This document shows, piece after piece, positions 46,901 through 59,699 of a stretch of DNA of 64,000 bases. The position numbers and the translations under genes were made by a program. The DNA is taken from positions 38,138,943 to 38,202,942 of the forward strand of contig OX388347.1 in NCBI GenBank assembly GCA_947579665.1, in the 5' to 3' direction. Source of the DNA: Sympetrum striolatum. Lineage: Eukaryota > Arthropoda > Insecta > Odonata > Libellulidae. The notes under the pieces were generated by a model that saw nothing but the letters and a program-made list of their open reading frames with translations, was not told the origin of the DNA and did no database searches. Numbering within the stretch: position 1 is the first letter of the stretch; each line of letters opens with the position of its first letter.

Positions 46901-47639
46901 TTTTGTCTGGGTGTCGTAGATATACGGAGGCGTAACGACTGGGTGGTATTGTAGGGTAGGATTGCTCTAGAAATTTGGAGAAAGACAGACATTACTAGGA
47001 TACTCATTTGGAAATATTGGAACTGAGCACCTTTTTCGGCAGTATAATTTTGTCCTCGTTTTATATTTAGATGCACATTCTTCATTTTTTAGCTTGTCCT
47101 TGGAAGTAATATTATCACGTTTTAATTGGCGAATTTTAGAGAATCATTGCGATTTAATTTTTTATCGAGTCTTTAGCAACGCGCTGGTTTAAAGTCTCTC
47201 GATTTTACACTTTTCATTCAAATCATATTTAACGATGCTTCCAAAGATTCGGACAATTCCAATACATAGTTAATTATCTCTGGTTCCTTATAGTATATTA
47301 CAATGTAGTCTCATCGGTGCAAATTTAGCCATAACGAAAAATAGTGACAAAAATAGAACTTCCGTCGAAGCTAATACGGCTAATCTCGCTCAAGATTTTT
47401 GTTAATGAATTTTATATGAATTGCAATTTTAATACGATTTTAGAAGTTGTAGACAAATCTTGAATCACAATTTTAAGATAGATTCTCATTTTATCTTTCT
47501 AACCTTAACCATAAGAAGTTTTTATGCCTATGTATAGTTTTATGCCTTATGAAACTCATACTCCTTCCTGTTTTTCAGTATCATTACTTTCCTATCTTTT
47601 CAATTCTTTGGTCTAGGTTAGTATTTAGCAACGTCTTAC
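46901..47639. other. AT-rich DNA
   Basis: No feature recognised. Confidence 0.45.
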
Positions 47640-48420
47640 GGGTTTGAACAGAATTGCACACCGTGTCTTTCTCTCCAACTTCCATCCTTCATCGAACTCC
47701 CTCTAAAAAGTACATAAAAGACGGTGCGTTGGAAGTTGGAGTCGGCCGGAGAAGACTTTAGCCGCGCAATAAAATCTAATCCCGTCTTAAAATTACAGAC
47801 TGCCGCTGCTAAATCTCCTAAGCCACACATACGCCGACGATGATTGACTCTCTACTCAGAGCCTTGATAATTTAATACAATAATATCCCACTTGAAGGCA
47901 TTAGGCCCTCCAAGAGCCCCTTCAGCTCAATTCCTGAATTGAACCTTTAGCACACAGTCACTTCTCCGTTCATCTTCATGCTCTCCGTCTCTCTCCGCTT
48001 GAAAAATATCCCCCATTAATCAAAACACGCGTTACAAACGTACCGATCGTCGTACGTGTGGCGCACGGAGTTTCAAATACTTGCCTTGTTTGCCTTCCAC
48101 TCGTTATCCCGTGTACGGTCTTGTACCGAGGCACGGCCGTCAAGCGCGATTGTTCCATACCCGTGTAAAAGCCACGGGAGTGAAGTGCGCCACGTCTCGT
48201 TCCTACTCCCTACCAGCAGATGGCGAAGTTTACGTTCCACCCGAGTTGCACCTCTTCGGATGAGAGATGTATTGGCGGGGGTGTGGGAGTGCCTTAATCA
48301 ACCGGGAGATCAATATAACGGGCATGATTCCGAGTTCCATACAAACGAAATCGAATGGTATTGAAACGGCTGGCCGGTGCTTGATGTCTTATCAGTAGCT
48401 CAAGCAGCGCGGGCCTCTTC
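47640..48420. other. GC-richer island
   Basis: CG-containing, balanced composition, with overlapping frames of 60-100 codons on both strands. A 12-bp inverted pair CTCCAACTTCCA / TGGAAGTTGGAG (47673-47684, 47730-47741) lies at its start. No protein recognised. Confidence 0.3.
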
Positions 48421-49639
48421 AGGTGGTAAATTGGAGGATATTAGTGAATTAGGTATGAAAGCGAGACAGGGTGAATAGAATGGAGTTGGAATAAGCCCGA
48501 AAGTGTGTTCATGAGATGTAAGAGATCTCACAGTTGAATGAGTTAGTACCGTATAATATCATCTAACAACGATCTAATTACTTCTACTTATTCTTTAGTT
48601 TGTCAATCATAGGTTGAAGATGAATGAATGATAACTGGATCGACATAATAGACTTCTGATTAAAATATTTATGGAATTGACAAAGAGCTACCTTCATTTA
48701 TATATTCCAATGAGAAGTTTTAGTAGATGTCACTGAAGGTAATTAATTTTCAACTACATATTAGGTTATTTGCTCTCAAATTTCCTCTTCATTTTATTTC
48801 TAACAGAAGTATATAAGTATTTCTCAATCTCTCTAGGACTCGCGAATCTCTTTTCACTTTTACGTATTAAAACTACATTTCTAATTCTCTCGATTTTCAT
48901 CCATTCACTATTAAGGTTGATATCTATTCATATAACTTAAATAGGTTTTAGAATTTTGATGTTTATCTATCAATTGACGCAATTTTGTAACGTAGGATGT
49001 AATTTTAATAAAATATATTTTATATGTTTTAATAAGATATAACTGTTAGCGAAAAAGAATATGGGATATGCCATACCAATTGCAATGTCAAATATTTCAA
49101 TTTCAATAAAGAGGATTTCTATGATGACCAAAATATATTTATGAGTAACATATATGAAGATTTTAATTTTAAACTGAACTTTGTTCTGTCTAGTCATTTA
49201 TCTGTCAAATAGCTATTAGCTCTAATTTATCTACATTTCCTCCAAATTTTTCCTTTTAACCTCATTCAAACTTTAGAGGCATCGTTGGAAATTATTTGTT
49301 CTAAAATAAATTTCATCTGACAGCAAAAAGGCGCTATTTTAAAATAATGGATATCCGTGGTTTTGTTTTATTTTCTTTTTGGATGACTCAATTCTCATTT
49401 ATTGATCGTTCGAGTCCTTTATTTGTTTATCAAAGACAATCCTGTGTCAACGTTTATTAGGTCTGCGTGATCTATTTTACCATATATACTGCAGGATTCT
49501 AAAGTTGTTATTGAAAACTTGCGAATTCCATTATTCATCGATTCCTTATTCGGGTTTATTGTATTTGTTTTCGAGGATCTACGAAATCGAAGTATTTTGT
49601 TTTCGAGGAGTACGTAAATCATAAATCCTAGAGCGACGA
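48421..49639. other. AT-rich DNA
   Basis: No feature recognised. Confidence 0.45.
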
Positions 49640-50345
49640 CTGACTTCTCCGTTTCACGTCCCGTATTAACACAACGTATGCGGCACCATAAAACACAGAG
49701 GTACTTTAATATTAATGCGTTCGGTAAAACATCTATTTAAAGCTGGACGCGAGGGAGGAAATTCGAGCCAAAGGAAGTTTTGAAATAAACTTTCAGTCCA
49801 GCCAAATTCGCCCTCAAAATTTAACGCCTCAAATAAAGATTTTATGATAGAGATACGGAATGACACGGCAAAGCCCGGACTATAAATAAATAAAAAATAA
49901 CAAAATGGCCGGCTCGGAGTATTTTTCGAGAATAGGGGCAGAGGGAGAGAAAGGATACAGAGGAAATGTCTGCGAGGATAAAATATAGATGGCGAGTGAG
50001 ATAGGGAGAATAAAGGAACTGAATGCAGATGGCTCCGTAAAAGGAAGTACAGATATTCAGAATGCTGGAGCCTGGGATCTCGTTCCCTTCCTGTAAAAGT
50101 CGGATAAAGCGCGATAGATAAGGAGGGACAAATTGGAAGGGATAAATAAGGAGTCTCCGGTACCGTAAATAGAAAAAAGGCAGTCTAAAGAATAATAGAC
50201 CTTGTTTGGGGAAAGTCGTTTTACCGGGCAAAGTTTTAGCATGTTGTGGAAGCGGGCGCAATTGTCGCGGGATCAAAAGTTTACGATGAATGACTTCGGG
50301 TAAACATCCGATACGATCCGAGCGGCCCGTCTGATTTATTGGCAA
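49640..50345. other. GC-richer, purine-rich island
   Basis: The plus strand is purine-rich, which leaves a 167-codon frame open on the minus strand (49842-50345). It shows hydrophobic runs but no recognisable domain, and the bias explains it. Confidence 0.3.
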
Positions 50346-50399
50346 TTTAGACCTATTTTATTCATAATAATAATATTATTATTATAAACAGATATCTTA

Positions 50400-50502
50400 T
50401 TATTTATTTATTTAAGTTTACATTGCAAGTTGGCCTTCAGGCCTGGTGGCAACGTTTGAGGAGAACATAAAAATAATTCTAAGCACGGCATTCGCCCAAT
50501 TA
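50400..50502 (-). mobile_element. Non-LTR 3' end with AAAT tail, copy 2
   Basis: On the minus strand it reads GGCGAATGCCG, TTTTTATGTTC, GCCTGAAGGCCAACTTGC, then an AAATAAATAAATA tail: the same family as 19950-20100. Truncated at the 5' side near 50502. AT-rich microsatellite DNA flanks it (50355-50400 and 50505-50560). Confidence 0.6.
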
Positions 50503-51049
50503 TTATTATAACATATTATTTATACATATTATTAATAATATATATAATTATTATACACACATACATTGCATACATTATTTATGATATATCATTTTTAAAT
50601 CAAGGTATGTAATTAAGTAATATGAATAATTTATATGACATAATAATGTATGTACACGTATGTGAAAAATGTATCGCCGTGATGGAAACTTGATATCATT
50701 CCGTTCCCATCAAGGAAAAAATATTAAAAAATAATAATATTTATTTTAACTTACAAAAAAGATATCCATGCTTTGAAAATGTTAGCATATAAGTAGTGAA
50801 AATTAAGCATCCCAGAATAAAGAAATCGTTTAAAGGGATTGCCATCACTTTAATTCAAACTTGACGTGCTTTTCGGCTTCCATATCAAAAATAAATTTTC
50901 TATGAAAAAGCTTCGAAGATTGGAATACAAACAAAGAATGGTAAGGAAAATAAGTTGAAATATGGATAGGTACATACTAGAGAAAAAAGAAAGAATAAAC
51001 GTAGTTACTTTAAATAAACTTAAAATATCAATTTAACAAGGAAAGCTCT
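50503..51049. other. AT-rich DNA
   Basis: TA-rich microsatellite-like sequence at the start, then featureless. Confidence 0.4.
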
Positions 51050-51535
51050 CTCATTGGGTGAGGTGGAGAATTTATTTTGGAAAGGAGCAAAACAATTTAG
51101 GTGTTATATAGGAATATTTTCGTAAAAGAATAGCCTTTCCAAGGAAGCATTAATGAAGCGAAAGGAATTGATTACCAAACGTCTTGATAAATGAATCAGG
51201 AAAATATAAAAGAGTAAAATCCTTGGTGTGGAGTGTTTTGCTATATGGGTGCGAAACGTGGACATTAGAAAGGAGGAAGTCTAGAGAAGAAGTTTAGAGG
51301 GCTTTAATTGAAGTGATTAAGTATTGACAGAAGAAATGGGTGGGTCAAATATTGAGGGGAGGGGATGCTAAATTTTGTAATTCAGGGTAGAATTCAAGGG
51401 GAAAAAACAGATGGGTAGATGAAGACAGAAGATGTTGGATGACTTAAAGGATGGGGAAGTGAAGGAGATGGCGTTGAATAGGGATTAGTTAGAAGGAAGG
51501 TAGGTTAATAGGCAGATTATAGGAGAACACTCATG
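51050..51535 (+). pseudogene. Non-LTR reverse-transcriptase C-terminal remnant
   Basis: Interrupted frames read ALMKRKELITKRL, then SLVWSVLLYGCETWTLERR (51211-51290), KKWVGQILRG (51328-51357) and, after a frameshift, MLDDLKDGEVKEMALNRD. This is the usual C-terminal region after the reverse-transcriptase domain in several insect LINE clades (YGCETWTL ... WIGHILR ... LLDDLK). Several stops and shifts make it inactive. Only the tail of the element is present. The clade differs from the CR1-like copy at 40100; I cannot assign it further. Confidence 0.7.
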
Positions 51536-51960
51536 CATGTATAAGAATATTTATTTCGAATTGCCGGATAGAAATACTCTTAAAGATTTTTCGAACGGTA
51601 ATGATTTTGTTCGGAAATTTCTTCCATCTCGGTTGATCCTGCATTCCGCCCAACGACTGCAGATATCAGCGTCGCAAATCCTGACTTTAACTTTATCAGG
51701 CAGCGGTCCGAAATCCTCTCTCTTCCCTTTGATATACGCTGCGCTTTGTCGTCGAAGACGCTGCGCGAGGAATTTGTATCGGCTGTGCGCTCGCAAACGT
51801 ATTTACTCGGCCAAGGAAGACGGATAACCGAGGAAAGAATTCCAAGTGCGCTAAGAAAGGCCTAATAGAGACCCCGTGGCGCCATTGTAAACCTTTACGC
51901 CGCATTTCTGCGGATGTCAGACTTTCCAGTAAATTTCCCATAAAAAACGGGACGAGAAAC
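51536..51960. other. GC-richer island
   Basis: Frames of 80-96 codons are open on both strands; none recognised. Confidence 0.3.
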
Positions 51961-53160
51961 GCTAACTGTCGATAACAAAATTCTCATGGTCCAGGAGAAA
52001 GAGCTGAAATGCCGTTTCATTTTTTTTCTGGGATTAATGAAGATCCGAGTTGAATAATAGATGGAATAGGGTTTTCTATAAAAATGTTGATGAAACTCGG
52101 AATTCCGGTATAAGTATGACTATTACACGTATAGATTTTATGCGGTTGGCTGTGTACGTCGAAATAAAACCAAATATTTATCTTTTTGTGTTGTCTATTA
52201 ACTTTGCTCGTATCATTGAAATTTTGAACTGAGGATATGAGAGATTTATACCTCCTACATTTGAAAGGAATTATACCTTTTTTTTTTAAACAGAATGATC
52301 TTTCTTACCCTACAATATTTTCCTTCTTTTAGATTTGATGATGCTCCAAAGATTCCAATCTAAGGTCGAGCAATATAACAAATTATATAGTGAAGTTATA
52401 AGTACTCTTTTCATTGTCCTTTAGAATGGAGAGCTACCTCAAAGTTGAGGCCAAATTATGAATTTAATATTTTTTATATTTTATTCTCTCTTAGTTCCTA
52501 AATTATTATCTAAATAGATAACAGAACATTAACCGTTATATAAATTATGAAATAGCGATATATAAATCGAATATTGAATTTCAAAATTTTTGGCATTTTT
52601 TTATTGAAAATTAAGTTTGAATAATAAGAATTACCCATTTTAGAACAAAAATACTAATTTAGAATGGACTGGTATATTTCCGTTTTATGCTGAAGATAAT
52701 AGCATTGATTACAACAAAAGATGTTAACCGACTGAAGCCAGAACTGTTATATTCTTTCTTATTTGTAAAATATAAAATAGCTACATTAATTGAATACTGA
52801 AGTTAAAAAAAAATAATTTTGTTTTTATCGAAAATAAAATATTAATAACAACCCCTTTATAAGATAAAATTCTAATGTAGAGTTAACCAGAAAACTGCCT
52901 TTTTGAATAACGGTGAAGATGACAGCCAAGATCAAAACAGCAACTGAATATAGCTATATATCCGACTTAAGACAGAAAAATTAGCGAAGGTAATGTTTTA
53001 ATAAATTAAGCTACGTTTCAAATTTCCAAATGAGAAATTGGTAACTTACCAAAGAAAATATCTGGCTGTTGGATTATAAATTACCTCATTCTTATTCCGT
53101 ATCAAATGTGTTAGCCTCGAAATATTTTTCACGCGATACTGGTCTTTCTTTTTCATTTTT
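51961..53160. other. AT-rich DNA
   Basis: No feature recognised. Confidence 0.5.
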
Positions 53161-54150
53161 TTGGCGGTTTATATATTTTTATTGGGCTAAAATTTAAATC
53201 CCAAAGTACGAATCCGCATCCGAATATCGTACGTCAGATTTATCGCAATATCACTTCCTCGTGTCATCGAGCGAAAATAAGCTCCCATTCAGCATTTTAA
53301 ATGCCTTCGCAGTTTTTAGCACCGAAGAGGAGAGTTTTTTCCCCCAACACAAATTCATCAGAACAACGACAATTTACTAATTCGCAGAGCGTCGAGAGTG
53401 CTAATTAATTATTTTCGGGAATGTTAATGGGAGAGGTTTTTAAGCGATGATTCGAAACTCCTGTATACACAACCGCAAACACGCCGGGAACTTCACTTTT
53501 CGGCAGTTTTAATTCACTACTTTTTTCACTCTCCTCCGCAAATAATCGTTATATCGGCAGGGTCGAGGTTCCGGCGCGAAAAAAACCCGCTCCCCCTCTT
53601 CCCTTCTGTTTTACGGGCCGAAAGAATGGAAGGAATTTCGGCAATTACGCCGAAAAAATCCATTCTCCCTCCTCTCCAGAGGGCGAGGTACAGGGGAGAC
53701 GAATATGAAAATTGCATAGCCTTAGCGATGTGGTTATGAAGTGAGAGGTGCCCGCCAAGTTAGCGGGAGGGAGAGAGCACGGCTCTTGTTTGCCTTGCGA
53801 GTCTTGCCTCCTGGATTGGTTCGTACTTTAGTTCGTCGGCATGTTTTTGTTTGTTTTAGTTCGAGGAACACTTGGGGCCGGAGGGAAGTGCCCCGAAAAA
53901 CTGGAGAAAAAATCCGATGCAGAGAGAAAATAAAAAAGAACTCATTCTGCAAACTTCACCCGTATTTTTTTTCGGCCCCTTCTCCTCCCCCCTTCCGCTT
54001 TTTCTGTTACTGCTGCGATAATATCGAAAGGCCAATGCAAACAATTAACCCAACAAACTTAAATCCCGGTCAGGTTTTTTAAGGGAGGCTACGGGTTGCT
54101 CCTCCGGGGGCGGGGGAGGATCTTAAAGGAGAAGGAACGATGTGAAGAAG
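53161..54150. other. GC-richer island
   Basis: Balanced to GC-rich, with CG steps, TTTTTTTCGG runs and a G-rich CGGGGGCGGGGGAGG stretch near 54104. Overlapping frames only. Confidence 0.3.
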
Positions 54151-55399
54151 AGGATTCGTCCTGATGAAGATTCTTGGTGGTCTGATCGATGGTAATAACC
54201 GCGAGTTACCTTAATTATTACATTTCAGGAGAGTGGGATTTCCCTTCTTGATCTGCCTAAAGATTGCGAGCTGCATAGCTTTCAATGCTTCATTAATCTT
54301 AATTAAATATTTGTCCTGCGATTTTATTTCATGCAATCACAATCCTCGCTCATAATCAGTATTCCATTGTGATTCTTCTAAGCTACGTAATATTATTTGC
54401 GATGTTACTTATCATAATCAAACAGAAAAATGAATGGTTTACCATCATTTATCATCTGGGTACTAAATCGGACAAAGCAATTCAAGAGACACCATACTCT
54501 GTAGTTAATTCTAATAATGAGTATTTAATTAGAGCAAATTTGAGACTATTAATTCTCTTCTTACATATAACCCTTATAATTATTTGGATAACATGTGATA
54601 TCAGTTGATTAAATTATCAAGGTTCAAGTTAGAGAATAATCACTTCGGTATTATAGTGTATATAAAAGGTTTTACGTGCATATCGTATCAATTGCGTAGC
54701 GGAGAAGGCTACAATCAATCCGTTGTGTCACTAATTACGATATCTGTCTTCTTGACTTCCTTTTCTACATGAGTTATGAGTTCTTCATAGTTATCCGGCA
54801 GTTTTACGCTGATATAGTTGTTCGTGCCGGTTTGACTAGTTTCCGGGGTGAAGGACTCTTAACATATCAACACGTATTTTTGTGACTTAATAGCTCGTTG
54901 AAATCAAATTACACATATCTACCTCTTAGATTAGCAGAAAATACTGTTTCGTTAGAAAAGCCAAATGTTTCAGATGTTCAATTATTTCTCAGTCTTTTAC
55001 AAATACAAGTTACATCCAACGGAGCTAAATCAGGGTGGTTCCTTTTACCTCTTAGGTTTTATTCGAGCAGTTAGAAACAAAAATAGAATCTAATCTTAAC
55101 GTTCCTGAATCATAAGGTAAATAGATTTAATTTAAAACCTTTTGAAACTTTTCATTAATGCCAAATTCTTTGATCCCTCAAAAAGCTTTAGTAGCATAAG
55201 GGTATGGGACTAGAGAGATTACGGAATCAATCGCTAAAACGATTATCAATAACGTTTTCTAAGCCGAATCTCATCCTTTAATTCAGTTCACTAGATTCCG
55301 CTTGAGGACACAGAAACGGGTTTAACTTCAATCTGAGATAAAAAGCGCGCATGTCTTTCACCTAATTACTTACCATTCGATGAGAGTCATCATTTCTGG
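54151..55399. other. AT-rich DNA
   Basis: No feature recognised. Confidence 0.45.
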
Positions 55400-56000
55400 A
55401 TACCCTCAAATAGGACACCGTAGACGAAATCTCTTCGACTTCTACCCTTTCCTCTCCCAAAAATTTGGTAAAATTGATGTAAATCTGGAGGATAAAGGAC
55501 CATTGGGGAGCCAAGATACACTCACTATCGAAGAAAAAATATACTCCGAACTTTAATCCCGCGGTTTTATTTTTCCGCCAAATGAAACAGAGAGTGAGAT
55601 ACGCAGAAAGGAGAGCAAAGGTAAATTTTTAAAGCGAGAAAAAATCGGAGGCGTTTTGGCCGGAAAAATTATAATAATGCCAGCAATACGGCCTTTGATC
55701 TGCGCAAATCTACGGCTGTGCCAGGGCTATTCGATTCTCTGTGGGAACGGCGAGAATGGAAAGTGGAAAAAGAAACATTTCTCTCCCTCGCGGTCTGAAG
55801 GGAAAAGAATAACATTGGGAGAGGACGAAAGTGGATAAACAGAGTCTTCATCATTATGCAATATCTGCGGGATGGAGCAGACGAGGGGAGTGGAGGTACG
55901 TAAGGGAGAAGAAAAAGAGGATTCGAAAGACATGAATGAATGGGGTTCTGTGGGAACGCAAGTTGGTCGGAAGGTGTTTTTAAATTGCGTCATCTGGTAA
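55400..56000. other. Purine-rich, GC-richer island
   Basis: GA-rich plus strand around 55740-55970. No exon supported. Confidence 0.3.
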
Positions 56001-56739
56001 TTGAATTTCTCCTACGATAGAACGATACGGAAGATGGGATATCCTGCTTGAAGGTTTAATGTGATTTATGAAAGGAAATCGAAAAGAATAGTAATTAAAT
56101 ACCCCACGATAAATATTCTAATTCTAAATTTCTAATTTCCGAATAATAAATCATCTCAATTACCTCTTATTTGAATGATTAGGATAAATTATTTCTCCAC
56201 CGATTGCGTTTTTCTCTTTCATTATTATAATTACAATATTTTTATCAACTAGTTTATCATTATGGAATAATTACGTTTTTATGATATTAAAATATATTGC
56301 CATGCACAATTTTTATTTCGCATTCTTACAAGAGTAAAGTGAGAGCATATAGCGCAACTGAAAGAAAATATGACGAAACTGTTCGTAGCTAGAAACCTAC
56401 GCCTACGTCTTCTTGAGTATGTTATTTTAAGATATGATCCTAGGAATGTGTCACTAAGTTTCTTCATTTATTTAAAGTAATCTAAAAAAAGGATATCGCT
56501 CTAATATTAGGCTTATTATCAAATATGTGTATCTGAATCAAGAAAAAAATTTTATAAAAATGAATCGGTTTATGAGTAATTCGTCAGTCAGCATTTACTC
56601 GTATATTTATTACTCTCACGTTTGATCGTGTCTTGGCCAATTTTGGTAATTTTTTTTGTTGCTGTCGACTAGTTTCAATCTCATTGTTTTTATACCCTAT
56701 ATTACGTATGACCCTTAGTAGTGCTCTAAAGTTTGGATA
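56001..56739. other. AT-rich DNA
   Basis: No feature recognised. Confidence 0.45.
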
Positions 56740-56890
56740 TTTTTTTAGTTTAGTTTAGTTTTATTGCTTTCAAACATATATCAAATTTTACAAAAATGTA
56801 CAAGAAAGGTTTAGAAAGAATTAGGTTGCCTCAAAAGGTACCTGTGTGGAGGCAACCATCGTATAAAAAGAGTACATTCATGCGTTGTAA
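56740..56890 (-). mobile_element. Probable non-LTR 3' end
   Basis: On the minus strand the segment ends GAAAGCAATAAAACTAAACT with further AAACT repeats, a poly(A)-signal-like AATAAA followed by an A-rich repeat tail. Upstream, GGTTGCCTC and GAGGCAACC form a 9-bp stem with a ~15-nt loop. The layout suggests a 5'-truncated LINE or SINE; no second copy in the window. Confidence 0.4.
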
Positions 56891-57549
56891 AAAAGAGAGT
56901 TAAGTTTTCTTATATTTAAATCAGCTTTTTCCAAACTTCTCGTTGTCTTCCGGTTTGATGAGGTCAACAGTTTTGGTCTTTTGATGGATTAATATTCAGC
57001 TGAAGTAGCAATGCCTATCAAGCAACAAAAAATCAAGACCATTGACCATAATCCATTAGAAAAGCCAGTTAACCCATCTCAACCAAATGTGTTTGGTGAA
57101 AGCATTACTCGACTCTTCGGAATGTTAGTCTTTAGTATTATTATTTAGTTAGTCTAGTATATTGTTGTTCTTCCGCATGACATGATGAGGCATCAAATAT
57201 TGAAATGAAGTTCATTTAATTTGTTTGGTTTATACGTAATTTTTAAATTCGCCAACCCATTAGTCAAACTTTAAACGAGATCAACCGATACAGCATTCGG
57301 GAGATAATTACCTTGACCCAGCTAAACGTAGTCTTATGAAAAGTTGTGTCAATTTGAATAATACATCGCCAATGAAGTTTTACCGCGATATCTCCCCTGT
57401 TTACATCGCCTCCGATACGGCAACAATAATTCATCGAATGTAACAAATCTCTATGTTTGCAGCGGCTCGACGAAATTCGCGAATGAAATTTAGGTCGTCG
57501 GCTGATACCCATCCGGCGGCTTTGATTAACTCCAAGTGGCAGAGCGATA
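56891..57549. other. AT-rich DNA
   Basis: No feature recognised. Confidence 0.4.
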
Positions 57550-57860
57550 TTCGATACGTCTCTCCATATCGAAGCTCATAGATACCATCTCCGGTGATTG
57601 ATGAGTTTAAACTATCGATCGGAAAGTTATATTATCTAAAAGCGCCTGCGGAGTGGAGGAAAAAGTTATTTCAGCGGTTCTTTCTCGATGTCTTCGGAGT
57701 AAGGGGTACGCGGTATGGAGAGAAAAATCCACACTCGATTCGGATGGAAGGCAAATACGCACCCAGCTTCCTGAACGGGGCCTCACTCTAATTTGACCTC
57801 ATCTGCGGCCAACGGCGGCGGCTCCGCTCCGCTGCGTCACAGATCAAATACCGGTAAATG
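57550..57860. other. Small GC-richer island
   Basis: GC-richer, ending in CGGCGGCGGCTCCGCTCCGC near 57810. A 65-codon frame matches nothing recognised. Confidence 0.3.
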
Positions 57861-58238
57861 TTGCAAGCTTAGCGGAATAACTTGCGTGCTCGAGTTGTAG
57901 ATCTGCACGGTGGCATTCTTTACTGATTTCGGGAAGTATCAGCGGTTTTCTACGTGAATATATTGTTAGAGGTGTAAAAACTGTACCTTCCGACAATTTT
58001 CGGAATTTACCATTTTTACTTTTCTCGGCAGGTTGAGATGTATCAATATTTTTTTCCTAGAGTTACTGTTGGTAGGATTCATGTGCCACCTTCCTGGCGT
58101 TAAACCATGGAACCATATCAGAAATTTGATGCATGAATGGCGGGTAAAGGGTAGTTCAAATTTTATCGAAAGGGTTAACAAATACATTGATTTGGTCATA
58201 AATAATTCCACTCTTGAGAATTAATTAAAGATACTTTG
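57861..58238. other. AT-rich DNA
   Basis: No feature recognised. Confidence 0.4.
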
Positions 58239-58355
58239 TAGTTTCCAAAAAAGAAATTTTACACCAACCGGTTTCGATTATATCTTTTCATATTCAGGTT
58301 CATATTTCTTTTATAACCGAAACTGGTTGGCGTAAATATTGTTTTGTGGAAACTA
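58239..58355 (-). mobile_element. Foldback with decayed hammerhead-like core
   Basis: Arms of about 44 bp (58239-58282 and 58312-58355) are imperfect inverted copies around a ~29-nt loop. They carry TTTCCA, CCAACCGG and GTTTCG blocks. On the minus strand 58266-58298 reads CCTGAATATG, a spacer, GAAACCGGTT: the family order, but the core CUGANGA is changed to CUGAAUA, so cleavage is unlikely. ACCGGU stem III is intact. Confidence 0.6.
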
Positions 58356-59699
58356 AACCGTATTTTTACTTGTGTCTCCAAGTTGTTCCACCAAGTAAAG
58401 TTAAGTCACGTAAAATAATTCCTACTCTTATTGTTTTCGGACATTCTAACTTTTTTCTTTGGATCCTTGGAATCATTGAAGTCAAGAAGCTGACCATTAA
58501 TTGTGTTTCTATTACACTATTAGGTGTTTCCATTGATGTAATGTAAGGATAAGAAATATTTCGCCAACCCATCTCAGCATATCCCAAAATTTGAAGACTT
58601 AGTTATAGGTATGTCTATTAAGCGGATCCCTATCCTGGTGATCAACTCAATTTTGGCAACTAATAAGCAAGTTGATAGGGATAGGATGTGTATATTCTCC
58701 GAAGCTGAAACGAAATTGAAACTAATTTCAATCTCCTGACTTTCGCAACTGTTGTAGCATCAAAGGTTATTTGTATTCTTTGAATTGATAAATACTCCCA
58801 TGGTCGAATTAAAGTAAAAAGAAATTTCTCGATTTGAAAATTATATATTTCCAGCTTTTACTGTTAATAACGAGTTATTGTCATTTATTCTTCGCCTAGC
58901 TAGCCCACAATTTCCTTGATAAGTTTATGGAACCTACTGTAAAGCATCTATTCTCTACTTAATGTACTTCAATTCTCCTGTTTGATTCAACTCGGAAAAG
59001 AGCGTAAGTTTAATTAAGGCTTTGTAGAAGTAAATAATCTAATGGCCATAAATAATTTAGTTTAATTCGATGACTACTTTTTAAAAGCATGTCTTCAAAT
59101 ATTCTTAGGGTGGTATGGCTTGTGAGCCCTAGTTTCAGAAATGAATTACTTCAGAAAAAAATAGCATTGAATTTAACTGAATATTCTGATTACCGCTATG
59201 TATGAAAATGATCCAGGAAAAGAATGTAATGGTATTATGCACCTTGTCTTGTCGGTATAATGAGTGGGGTTTTGGATAGTTCAGGATCATTTGAAATTTT
59301 TCTAGCCATAGCTTTGCCATCATACTTCAATTAATGGAATTCTTAATGGATGTGCAATCAATTAAAACCGTACTTTCATGGGAGGAAAATTATATGCCTG
59401 CCCTTGTATACCCTAGTCGTGGTATCAGGTATAAATAAATGAAACCTTCCTTTATACCAAAATTGGTCCATATAAGAGAGGATGAATTGAATTTGTCGTA
59501 GAAAAGATAACATTTGCTACATTTTAAACGTTACAAATTAATATGCTAGAACAAAATAGCACAAGTTGTAAGTTAAGGTAGATGACAGAAATTCTTAAAT
59601 TTATTACTGTAATATCCATGGAATATTTCAAAAAGTGGAAATTAAAATGGAATATTTGAAAAATTAGCGAATAAAAGTTTAATGATCTCCAAGAGGCTC
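58356..59699. other. AT-rich DNA
   Basis: No feature recognised. Confidence 0.45.

Noticed and set aside
47660..47741. Inverted CTCCAACTTCCA pair and nearby CACCGTGTCTTT / AAAGACGGTG
   Set aside because: The two pairs are not in mirrored order, so they cannot form one hairpin; probably small local rearrangements.
49842..50345. 167-codon minus-strand open frame with hydrophobic runs
   Set aside because: The plus strand is purine-rich, which removes stops and gives hydrophobic-looking translation on the other strand. No known protein resemblance.
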